From assembly GCA_022600195.1 (NCBI GenBank), contig JAHZKX010000077.1, forward strand, positions 1 to 64,000: a stretch of 64,000 nt of DNA. Reading direction: 5' to 3'. Each line of letters starts with the position of its first letter. Positions within the stretch are counted from its first letter, which is position 1. The notes under the pieces were generated by a model. That model made no database searches, was not told the origin of the DNA, and saw only the letters and a list, made by a program, of their open reading frames with translations. Origin of the DNA: Planctomycetota bacterium (lineage in GTDB: Bacteria > Planctomycetota > Planctomycetia > Planctomycetales > Planctomycetaceae). Below, in pieces: positions 56,895 to 64,000 of this stretch. The translations under genes were made by a program, and so were the position numbers.

Positions 56895-58328
56895 TTATGT
56901 CGTGCAGCCTGCCGTACATTGTCCGATGATGTCGAGCTTGTCATTATTCAAATAACAATATCGATTCATCCATACGCCATCGGGGCTGATATCGGTTGCG
57001 ACTTGCATTCTGGTTCGAAAATCTTCCGTCGGACCGTATCCATGTGCGAGGGCATAGATGGGCATTGGCCTGGCCAGTTTTCTGGCGGCGGTGATTTTTC
57101 GTTTCTGTGCGTCCGGGCCAGTTAAGTGCGCTTCGTCCGGGCCGGGGTAATAGATTTCACTCAACTGTGCGGGCGGTTCTGAATCAGCAACATCGAGAAA
57201 CTTAAACAGTGCGCGAACTAACAAAGATTCCGAAAGACCGGGGTTAGCAGACAGAATCTGTTCACCATAAGACCGTAAGATCATGGACCAGTGCATGCCG
57301 TACAGTTTCACGCTAACGGAATTGCAGTACTTGGCCGCGAGTGAATAATTCATTCCGGAAATGAGAGACCAGGGGGGCGGGAACGCACTGGGGGCCAGTT
57401 CCATGCGATCTTTTCCTGCCTCATTCATTGTTTGCCGAAAACCTGCCAGAAGTTCTTTAGAGAGTTGTGCTTTCAGCAACAGCATGGCTGCAGCACCGGG
57501 ATAATGGTCGTTCAGCCACGAGGAAAAATGCGTTGCCTGATTCTTTTCAGAGAGCCAGTTTTCCAGATCAAAATTGGTTAAGCCTCCATTTAGTTTCTGG
57601 TACAACGCCAGAGAATCAGACTGCATCAGATCAAACCGGTATCCCAGTCGGTCGGCTGCCTGTTTTGCATGATCACTGAAATCAAAGAAAGCGGAGTCCA
57701 GAAAATAGGGTGGATATTCCGGCCAGTCAAAACGAATGCCATCAATTTCCGGATAATGGTTGAGTAAATCCCGAATCAGGGCATGCTGGTACTCAATGAT
57801 GTGGGGGCTTGCCAGGCTTCCGTTATTGGCAACACGTTTTCGAGGCAATGAACCATCGGGCAAGCGGGGAATATCTTCTTCCACGGGACCACCAAATTGC
57901 ACACGGTAACCGGGAGGGATTGCTGCCTGCACCTGAAAGTAAACTTCAAGCCCTCGTTCCTGAGCGGCCTGGATAAACTCAGCAACAATCGATCCTTCAC
58001 TGTGTGTGAGTGCATCGGGTTTAGCTGGCTGATAACGCAAACCCGCATACAGAGATTCATCGGGAACAAAACTGGGTGAGGTTTTCACCCAGAGTTCGCG
58101 TTTATTTTTCCAGAGCGGTCGATCCAGAAGACGGACTTTTCCAGCTCCGGCATCGGCAGGCGGCTCACGAACTCCGGTCTGTTCATCAGCTAGCTGCATG
58201 ACATAGGGAGATGTCGAAACTGCCGTCACTCCCGCTCTTTGCATAAGATTGTCGAGAACTGCTTCTATACCCTCGTACTGCAGGTACTCGGGTAAAACAG
58301 TAACGCCAATCTGTCGCTGCTGACTCAT
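56895..58328 (-). CDS. glycoside-hydrolase-like TIM-barrel protein
   Basis: 477 aa; good ribosome site (GAGGAAATC) before ATG 58328. No signal peptide, so cytoplasmic. The barrel has EFIQAAQERGLEVYFQVQ, the segment LLNHYPEIDGIRFDWPEYPPY (Asp and Glu in positions of GH10-like/DUF187 or alpha-amylase-type acids), LAPSAFPPPWSLISGMNYS and NSVSVKLYGMHWSM. This suggests a hydrolase of the clan of GHL10 or GH13-like barrels, but I cannot assign it firmly; substrate unknown. Confidence 0.7.
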   Translation of the reverse strand: MSQQRQIGVTVLPEYLQYEGIEAVLDNLMQRAGVTAVSTSPYVMQLADEQTGVREPPADAGAGKVRLLDRPLWKNKRELWVKTSPSFVPDESLYAGLRYQPAKPDALTHSEGSIVAEFIQAAQERGLEVYFQVQAAIPPGYRVQFGGPVEEDIPRLPDGSLPRKRVANNGSLASPHIIEYQHALIRDLLNHYPEIDGIRFDWPEYPPYFLDSAFFDFSDHAKQAADRLGYRFDLMQSDSLALYQKLNGGLTNFDLENWLSEKNQATHFSSWLNDHYPGAAAMLLLKAQLSKELLAGFRQTMNEAGKDRMELAPSAFPPPWSLISGMNYSLAAKYCNSVSVKLYGMHWSMILRSYGEQILSANPGLSESLLVRALFKFLDVADSEPPAQLSEIYYPGPDEAHLTGPDAQKRKITAARKLARPMPIYALAHGYGPTEDFRTRMQVATDISPDGVWMNRYCYLNNDKLDIIGQCTAGCTT

Positions 58329-58397
58329 GATTTCCTCGCTATGACGCAGAATGAAATTTCAGAGTCCCTTATTTTATCGTTTGGGCAGCGAGATTCT

Positions 58398-58421
58398 CCA
58401 CCCTTGAAGGGCGGTTTTTTT
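58398..58421 (+). terminator. hairpin with plus-strand T-run between minus-strand genes
   Basis: CCACCCTT/AGGGCGG (one mismatch on this strand, a G-U pair on the other) followed by TTTTTTT on the plus strand. The flanking genes are both on the minus strand, so it would end an antisense transcript, or serve as a roadblock. Confidence 0.4.
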
Positions 58422-58425
58422 CACA

Positions 58426-58620
58426 TTAAGGCGAGCCGGGCAATTTATCACATAATGCAACTAATACAAAAGTAGCGACAGGTCCCAGCAGCAACGATAC
58501 CAGAAACCAATTCAATCCACTTCGGTTTTTGCCTTGTGCCAGACCGGCGTTGATCAAAGCCAGTGAACCCCAGCCAACAAGATACCCGGGGTCCTGAGGA
58601 ATTTGGGCCGCAAACAACAT
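58426..58620 (-). CDS. small two-helix membrane protein
   Basis: 64 aa from ATG 58620, chosen because AGGAG lies 7 bases before it; a TTG at 58644 would add eight residues. Two TM helices, VGWGSLALINAGLAQG and GLNWFLVSLLLGPVATFVLVALC, joined by a basic loop (KNRSG). The WFLVSLLLGPVATF stretch is like other short bacterial membrane proteins of unknown role. It starts 47 bases after the ilvB stop and may be co-transcribed with it. Confidence 0.65.
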   Translation of the reverse strand: MLFAAQIPQDPGYLVGWGSLALINAGLAQGKNRSGLNWFLVSLLLGPVATFVLVALCDKLPGSP

Positions 58621-58667
58621 GAAGAGAGCTCCTGTCAGGGCCAATACCGTTAAGAGGAATCAGCCGT

Positions 58668-60449
58668 TTATTCAGTAATAATATCGTTCACAGTTCCACC
58701 ACTGGGAATCATAGGCAGAACATGTTCCTGATAGGTACAGATTACATCCAGCAAATAAGGACCGTCTGAAGCAAGCATTTCAGCTAACGCTTCGGGATAC
58801 TCTGCCTTTGAGCGAACCTGTCGTGCCTGCAGACCAAAACCTTTGGCGATGGAAACAAAGTCCGGATAGGTTTCGGGAGCGTGTGAGCCGTCCCCTTTTC
58901 CTTCCGCTTCCGGATGATGAACGGGGCCAAGATAAGTATGTGCGCGTCGCCCATCCATGAAGCGATCTTCCCATTGGACAACCATTCCCAAATGCTGATT
59001 ATTGAGCAGTAAAATTTTAACCGGCAGATTTTCTGTATGGAGTGTTGCCATTTCCTGGACGTTCATCAGCATGGATCCATCGCCGTCAATATCAACCACC
59101 AGATCATTCGGGAATTGTGCTTGAACGCCCATAGCGGCTGGCAGACCAAAGCCCATTGTTCCCAAACCTGAACTGCTGAGCCAATGGCGCGGTTTGTTGA
59201 ACTTGTAAAATTGAGCCGCCCACATCTGATGCTGCCCCACCCCTACAGTGATATAAGGGTCTTTCTCTTTTGTTTGATTCCAGAGCTCATGAATCGCATA
59301 TTGCTGAGAGAGAACGTCGCCCAGTTCCGGATATTTCAGCGGATATTTTTCTTTCCACGCTTTAACCTGTGTTAACCAGTTGTCAACCTGGGGCAGATCG
59401 TCGTCGGTGATCGCCTCATTCAAGGCTTTCAAAACATGTTTCAGGTCTGCATTGATAGGGATATGTGCTTCCTTATTTTTTTGTAACTCGGAAGGGTCGA
59501 TATCAACATGCACAATTTTGCCGTGTTTGGCGAATTCTTCCAGCTTTCCAGTAACACGGTCATCAAATCGCACACCAAAGGCTAGCAGGAGATCTGCTTC
59601 GTTCACAGCATAGTTGGCATAAACCGTACCATGCATGCCCAGCATATCCAGACACAGAGGGTCATCGCCGGGAAACACGCCCAGTCCCATTACGGTAGTC
59701 GTGACTGGAATTTGTGTCCGATGAGCAAACTCGACCAGTTCTTTGGACGCATCGGAAATGATCGCGCCTCCACCAACATACAGCATTGGTTTTTTGGATC
59801 GTTTGATGGCAGCTAGAATCTGGCGAATCTGTTCGGGCGCCGCTTTTCGCAGCTCCGGACGATAACCGGGCAGATAGGTATCGGGGTCATAATCCGGTTC
59901 TGCATCGAGTGTGGCTAATTGACAGTCTTTGGGAAAGTCAATCAGAACCGGGCCAGGGCGTCCTGTGTTCGCGATAAAAAATGCTTCCTTTACGATGCGC
60001 GCCACATCATTTACATCGGTGATCATGTAGTGATGTTTGGTTATCGCGCGGGAAATTTCCACCATTGGAGTTTCCTGGAAGGCATCACTGCCGATGACTG
60101 CCTGTGGCACCTGTCCTGTAATGGCGACCATTGGAATGCTATCGAGTTTAGCATCGGCGAGTGCAGTCACCAGATTCGTTGCACCGGGGCCACTGGTTGC
60201 CATGCAAACTCCCACATCACCTGTCGTACGGGCAATTCCCTGTGCAGCGAAACCGCCCCCCTGTTCGTGGCGGGGCAGCAGGGTGCGGATGTCATCTTTA
60301 TATTTAATCAAAGCCTGATGCAGAGGCATGCTGCAGCCACCGGGATAAGCAAACATCATTTTCACGCCCTGCTTGATCAATGCCTGAACCAGTATTTCAG
60401 CACCATTGATTGTCGTTGTTTGCGTGTTTTTTTCGTTGGCAGTGGCCAC
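58668..60449 (-). CDS. ilvB: acetolactate synthase, large subunit
   Basis: Joins two pyruvates to 2-acetolactate, or pyruvate and 2-oxobutyrate, in valine/leucine/isoleucine synthesis; TPP, FAD and Mg dependent. 593 aa, usual length. N-terminal [24 protein letters not shown], the catalytic Glu in [18 protein letters not shown], the FAD region and the TPP motif [20 protein letters not shown]...[16 protein letters not shown] are present. The start is GTG 60449 with AAGG about 10 bases upstream. No small subunit gene (ilvN) is adjacent; it must be elsewhere or absent. A catabolic AlsS is less likely given the full anabolic-type sequence. Confidence 0.95.
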   Translation of the reverse strand: MATANEKNTQTTTINGAEILVQALIKQGVKMMFAYPGGCSMPLHQALIKYKDDIRTLLPRHEQGGGFAAQGIARTTGDVGVCMATSGPGATNLVTALADAKLDSIPMVAITGQVPQAVIGSDAFQETPMVEISRAITKHHYMITDVNDVARIVKEAFFIANTGRPGPVLIDFPKDCQLATLDAEPDYDPDTYLPGYRPELRKAAPEQIRQILAAIKRSKKPMLYVGGGAIISDASKELVEFAHRTQIPVTTTVMGLGVFPGDDPLCLDMLGMHGTVYANYAVNEADLLLAFGVRFDDRVTGKLEEFAKHGKIVHVDIDPSELQKNKEAHIPINADLKHVLKALNEAITDDDLPQVDNWLTQVKAWKEKYPLKYPELGDVLSQQYAIHELWNQTKEKDPYITVGVGQHQMWAAQFYKFNKPRHWLSSSGLGTMGFGLPAAMGVQAQFPNDLVVDIDGDGSMLMNVQEMATLHTENLPVKILLLNNQHLGMVVQWEDRFMDGRRAHTYLGPVHHPEAEGKGDGSHAPETYPDFVSIAKGFGLQARQVRSKAEYPEALAEMLASDGPYLLDVICTYQEHVLPMIPSGGTVNDIITE

Positions 60450-60800
60450 TGTTTCACCCTTCTGTTTCGTGAATCTTTAAAGTTTTCTTTGTATGATAGT
60501 TCCGTTGATCCGTCTCGTCAGACCTGCCGTCAAAGAACAGATTGATTTCCGATCAACATTTCCCGGTTCTCAGCCCGTTCAGACATCTGGACGCACCTCG
60601 TACGGCTGATGTTCGGTTGGATTAGATAAGAACTGTGATAATGCCTAATTCTATCTTCTCATCAGGACAATAACGAGTCATTTCCTGCTTAGAATCTGAT
60701 TTTCATTCAGAGACGTTCTCCTAAACCCGATTGAGAAATCAGTTTAGAGAGCTTGTTTCGGTTATATGGGTTAACAGTCAGGTGGGAGAGATCAAGCATC

Positions 60801-60890
60801 ATGGCTGTGGCGATTTATTCTGTCGGCACCATCCCGGTAGTGGAGCTGATCACCCATCTTCCGATTGTGATTGATTTTAAGCCATTCTGA
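60801..60890 (+). CDS. possible small ORF, 29 residues
   Basis: ATG 60801 reads MAVAIYSVGTIPVVELITHL then PIVIDFKPF and stop. GGGAG lies about 12 bases upstream. Hydrophobic, without clear membrane topology. May be chance; listed because it lies in a large gap. Confidence 0.2.
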   Translation: MAVAIYSVGTIPVVELITHLPIVIDFKPF

Positions 60891-60901
60891 CGAGGAAAGG
60901 T

Positions 60902-60930
60902 TTGCGGCTGTGTTTCCAAACTGGTATGAT
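60902..60930 (+). promoter_or_regulatory. possible promoter of the second DUF1501 gene
   Basis: TTGCGG (60902-60907), 17 bases, TATGAT (60925-60930), about 125 bases before ATG 61055. Weak -35. Confidence 0.3.
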
Positions 60931-61054
60931 ATATAAGTGAATATTTAAATGAATTGTTTTGTTTGTTCAGTCGACAGATAAAACAGCAGGCGAATCACGA
61001 ACAATTTATCCCACCTGCAATCCTTCCCTGATCAAGCGAGCCGAGGTGCTGAAT

Positions 61055-62431
61055 ATGAGTCGTCCCGCTAATTCCATCCAGGTAACTCAATCACGGCGTT
61101 CCTTCCTTCAGGCAGGTTTTCTGACCCTGGGTGGATTGGGATTGGGAGAACTGTTGCGTCTGAGAGCTGCGGCTGCTTCCCCCGCAAAAACCACCCCGGA
61201 TACGTCGGTGATTCTCATCTGGCTGCAGGGCGGCCCCAGTCATATGGAAACTTATGATATGAAGCCGAATGCACCGGTGGAATATCGAGGCGAGTTCAAC
61301 CCCATTCATACCAATGTACCGGGTATGGATATTTGTGAGATGCTGCCTCTGCATGCGAAGGTAGCTGATCGGTTTACGATTATCCGTTCGATATCACACG
61401 GCTTTGCAAATCATGCGGGCGGAGCAGGTCGGTTCCTTTCCGGACGTGATCCCTTAAGGCCTCTGGACCCAAAATCACAATTTCCCACGATTGGTCCGAT
61501 TGTCTCCCGGATGCGAGATCATGTGAATAACGGACTGCCGAATTACATAGGCAATCAGCCTCGCGTATATGGGGGTGGTAGTTCATACCTGGGAGAGTCG
61601 GCTTTACCATTTGTTGTTGGCGCGGATCCCAACCTGAGCAATTTTCAAGTTCCGAACATCACGATAGACGAAAAACTCAAGGAGCGTCTTGATGATCGAG
61701 TCACGCTTTTGACTTCGTTTGACCAGATGCGCCGCGATCTGGATCAGAATGGTTCATTAAAATCGATCGATCGATTTAATACGCGCGCTTTGGAAATGCT
61801 GACCAGTGATCGCGCCCGTAATGCCTTTGATATGTCGCAGGAAACTGAAGCCACCCGCGAGAAATATGGCCGACACAAATGGGGCCAACGTGCCTTGCTG
61901 GCGCGCCGACTGGTCGAAGCGGGCAGCAGTTTCGTCACCATGCAGATGCAAAACCCGGGCATCAAAGGTTGTGCAGGGAACTGGGACATTCATGCCGTGA
62001 ATGGTCACCTGTATGACGACATGCGGGGACGATTGCCGATTTTTGACCGGGCGGTTTCTGCTCTAATCGAAGATATCTACGAACGAGGTCTCGATAAAAA
62101 AGTGATGGTGATTGTTTCCGGCGAATTTGGTCGCACGCCGCGCATCAACCCGCAAAAAGGAACACGTTCCAAAATCATGCAGCCCGGACGTGATCATTGG
62201 CCCGGTTCCATGTCTGTCCTGGTTTCAGGCGGTGGAATGAAAATGGGTCAAGTCATCGGTTCCACCACAGCCAATGGCGCCTATGCCAAGGATAATAAAC
62301 TGGATCCGAATGATTTATTAGCAACCGTTTATCGGTTCCTCGGAATTGACCCACACCATGCATTCCTCGACCATAGTGGGCGTCCCATGCCGATCCTGCC
62401 CAGTGGCAGTCCGATTGCCGAACTGAGTTGA
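61055..62431 (+). CDS. DUF1501 family Tat-exported protein
   Basis: ATG 61055 with GAGGTG about 8 bases upstream gives 458 aa; the longer frame from 60959 has no such site. The Tat signal is QSRRSFLQAGFLTLGGLGLG. DUF1501 landmarks: VILIWLQGGPSHMETYDMKP, FANHAGGAGRFLSGRDPL, LVEAGSSFVTMQM, WDIHAVNGHLYDDM, VIVSGEFGRTPRIN and GRDHWPGSMSVLVSGGG. Function unknown; distantly alkaline phosphatase-like. Unlike the first copy it has no DUF1549 partner in the window and lies convergent to a sulfatase. Confidence 0.93.
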   Translation: MSRPANSIQVTQSRRSFLQAGFLTLGGLGLGELLRLRAAAASPAKTTPDTSVILIWLQGGPSHMETYDMKPNAPVEYRGEFNPIHTNVPGMDICEMLPLHAKVADRFTIIRSISHGFANHAGGAGRFLSGRDPLRPLDPKSQFPTIGPIVSRMRDHVNNGLPNYIGNQPRVYGGGSSYLGESALPFVVGADPNLSNFQVPNITIDEKLKERLDDRVTLLTSFDQMRRDLDQNGSLKSIDRFNTRALEMLTSDRARNAFDMSQETEATREKYGRHKWGQRALLARRLVEAGSSFVTMQMQNPGIKGCAGNWDIHAVNGHLYDDMRGRLPIFDRAVSALIEDIYERGLDKKVMVIVSGEFGRTPRINPQKGTRSKIMQPGRDHWPGSMSVLVSGGGMKMGQVIGSTTANGAYAKDNKLDPNDLLATVYRFLGIDPHHAFLDHSGRPMPILPSGSPIAELS

Positions 62432-62454
62432 TGCAATCATGCTACCGGAATCAC

Positions 62455-63924
62455 TTAACGCTTCTGTGTCGTCTTGCGCGGAAATTGTTCTTCCAGCAAT
62501 TGGACCGCTTTTTGAAACGCCGCTTTGTCGGAAGGGTTGTCGGCGATGTTGGTGTTTTCTTCAGGATCGATTTCATGATCATAAAGTTCCCTCGCTTCGA
62601 CCTTACCGGTTTTGAAGTTGCGCCATTCGGTATAACGGTAGCGGGGCGTGCGGACTGAGACGCCCATGTGATTTGGGGCACCTTTATAGTACGCAGGGCG
62701 CGGGTGTTGTGTGAAAGCCGCGCGTTTTACAGTTTGAGTGGAATCATTCAGAATCGGAACCAGACTTTTGCCTTCCAGATATTCAGGCTTTGGCAGATGA
62801 CAGAGTTCGACGAGCGTGGGGTACATGTCGAGCAGTTCCACAAGTGCATTAGAAGTTTTACCCGCTTGATTCGTATTAGGAACCGAGATCATCAAAGGCA
62901 CGTGGGCGTCATTTTCGAAATTGGAAGTTTTGCACCACAGTCCATGCTCGCCAAGATGAAAGCCGTGATCGGACCAGAAGACTATGATTGTGTTGTCGCG
63001 CAGTCCCTGTCGATCCAACTCGGCGATGACTTTCCCAATCTGGGCATCGAGATAGCTGATGCCAGCCAGATAACCGGTTCGTAGCTCAATAATTTCTGCC
63101 TTTGTCAAGTCCCGCTTCATGCTGCGCAGCAGTTCCTGTCCGTTATGCAGGGCGATTGCAGGCGCGTTTATTGGGGGTTTTGGATTGTCGGCTACGGTAA
63201 TTTTGGAGTCTTGATACAGGTCCCAATATTTTTTCGGTGGGTTGAAAGGCAGGTGGGGTTTCCAAAATCCGACTGCTAGGAAAAACGGCTCTTGTTTCCG
63301 TTTGACTTCTCTGATCGCTTGAACCGCCAGATCGGCAATCCGTCCGTCAAAGTAAGCCGAGTCGGGAACATCACGGCATTCGTTTCTCGACATCTTCGCA
63401 AAATCCATGGGCAGTTCTCTATTATCATTCAAAACCGGTTTGTCACTGCCATGCGTTGCATAATGCAAAACTGCCGGCACAGACCACGATGCCGGGTCGC
63501 CCTGAATCTTCTGTCGCCAGTTGTGGAATATTTTTCCGATGTTCTGCGTGAAGTATCCCTGTTGTTTGAAGAGCTGAGGCAGCGTGACAATCGTAGGATC
63601 GACTTCACGAAAATGCGTCGGCAGATCCCAGATTTTTAAACTATCTGGTCGCCGCCCCGTCATGAGCGAAGCGCGAGATGGATTACACAACGCCTGTTGG
63701 CAGTAGGCCTGTTTAAAAAGCACTCCACGTTTTGCTAATTGATCCAGGTGAGGTGTTTTGACGAAAGGGTCGCCATAGCAAGCCAGATCGCAGCGTAAAT
63801 CATCGGCGGCAATAAACAACACGTTGGGTTTTTGATCTGCTTTGGATTCTTCACAGACACCGGGGCAGAGTATCAGGAGCAGGCTGAGCGCCAATGAATA
63901 GAAAAAACTGCCTGAATTTTGCAT
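62455..63924 (-). CDS. secreted sulfatase, iduronate-2-sulfatase-like
   Basis: 489 aa. Signal peptide MQNSGSFFYSLALSLLLILC. Metal block NVLFIAADDLRCDLACYGD; formylglycine signature CNPSRASLMTGRRPDSLKIWD; GYFTQNIGKIFHNW; FFLAVGFWKPHLPFNPP; IIVFWSDHGFHLGEHGLWCK. The FWKPHLPF and SDHGFHLGEH patterns are those of iduronate-2-sulfatase-type enzymes, which remove sulfate from uronic acids in glycosaminoglycan-like polymers. The true substrate is not known. Start ATG 63924. Confidence 0.94.
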   Translation of the reverse strand: MQNSGSFFYSLALSLLLILCPGVCEESKADQKPNVLFIAADDLRCDLACYGDPFVKTPHLDQLAKRGVLFKQAYCQQALCNPSRASLMTGRRPDSLKIWDLPTHFREVDPTIVTLPQLFKQQGYFTQNIGKIFHNWRQKIQGDPASWSVPAVLHYATHGSDKPVLNDNRELPMDFAKMSRNECRDVPDSAYFDGRIADLAVQAIREVKRKQEPFFLAVGFWKPHLPFNPPKKYWDLYQDSKITVADNPKPPINAPAIALHNGQELLRSMKRDLTKAEIIELRTGYLAGISYLDAQIGKVIAELDRQGLRDNTIIVFWSDHGFHLGEHGLWCKTSNFENDAHVPLMISVPNTNQAGKTSNALVELLDMYPTLVELCHLPKPEYLEGKSLVPILNDSTQTVKRAAFTQHPRPAYYKGAPNHMGVSVRTPRYRYTEWRNFKTGKVEARELYDHEIDPEENTNIADNPSDKAAFQKAVQLLEEQFPRKTTQKR

Positions 63925-64000
63925 GGGTTCAAACTTTCTCAGATCGGTTTGCAGGAATTCCAGAGTTGAGATGTTTCATTCTGAACAGATCCCGTCGCCG

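Larger units (their letters stand above)
60450..61054. other. intergenic region between ilvB and the second DUF1501 gene
   Basis: 605 bases between divergent genes. It holds a 29-codon open frame (60801) and a possible promoter near 60925. No T-box, leader peptide rich in Leu/Val/Ile with attenuator, or RNA gene was seen upstream of ilvB. Confidence 0.5.

Noticed and set aside
60450-60700. T-box or peptide attenuator upstream of ilvB
   Set aside because: No T-box core sequence and no Leu/Ile/Val-rich leader peptide with alternative hairpins were visible.

Overview
The window looks like a chromosomal segment of a planctomycete, probably a Gimesia-like member of the Planctomycetaceae. This is inferred from gene families, not from an rRNA. 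There are four type I sulfatases with formylglycine CxPxR motifs, two DUF1501 proteins, a cytochrome/DUF1549/DUF1553-type protein, two DUF1080 proteins, Tat-exported sugar-isomerase-like TIM barrels, a Tat Gfo/Idh oxidoreductase, a secreted PPC-domain protein and a DUF1570 peptidase-like protein. This combination is typical of that phylum. Base composition is close to even throughout and no island boundary is obvious. I see no rRNA, tRNA, CRISPR array, transposase or phage gene.

Layout. 1-1.3 kb: a gene cut by the left edge and an FtsB/DivIC-like two-TM protein, on the minus strand. 1.3-9.9 kb: housekeeping genes, with eno on the minus strand, then psd-pssA (overlapping), ribE-rsmA (overlapping), guaB, a secreted unknown and a small unknown on the plus strand. 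9.9-13.6 kb (minus): a GT4 glycosyltransferase overlapping a Tat TIM-barrel gene, and a KAP-like membrane-inserted P-loop NTPase. 13.9-17.2 kb: a CNNM/DUF21 membrane protein and metG. 17.3-29.2 kb: accessory exported proteins, namely a beta-propeller enzyme, a solitary pseudopilin behind a hairpin-rich leader, a sulfatase, the divergent DUF1549 and DUF1501 pair, a PPC-domain protein and a DUF1570 protein. 29.3-34.5 kb: an AI-2E family transporter, a methyltransferase, a DAACS transporter fused to a solute-binding domain, and a secreted ankyrin protein. 34.5-38.7 kb (minus): a TIM-barrel/sulfatase/sulfatase operon. 38.8-42.2 kb: a THUMP RNA methyltransferase and a UvrD-type helicase. 42.4-50.2 kb: HEAT-DUF1080, Tat Gfo/Idh, PNPOx plus a coupled unknown, and a TPR-peroxiredoxin. 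50.4-55.2 kb: a MoaD/ThiS-like protein with C-terminal GG plus a BNR propeller, an SGNH hydrolase, PhoD and DUF1080. 55.4-60.4 kb (minus): glutamate decarboxylase, a GH-like TIM barrel, a small membrane protein and ilvB. 61-64 kb: a second DUF1501 gene and a fourth sulfatase.

How it fits together. Much of the accessory content fits the breakdown of sulfated polysaccharides and other glycans outside the cytoplasm: sulfatases, isomerases, Gfo/Idh, DUF1080 and GH-like proteins. The window also contains the housekeeping steps for phosphatidylethanolamine, riboflavin, GMP and branched-chain amino-acid synthesis. The least explained items are the MoaD-like/BNR pair with a possibly leaderless promoter, the DAACS-binding-protein fusion with a palindrome at its promoter, the structured leader of the pseudopilin gene, and the variant CX4CH motif in the DUF1549-type protein. 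No complete new defence or mobile system was recognised.
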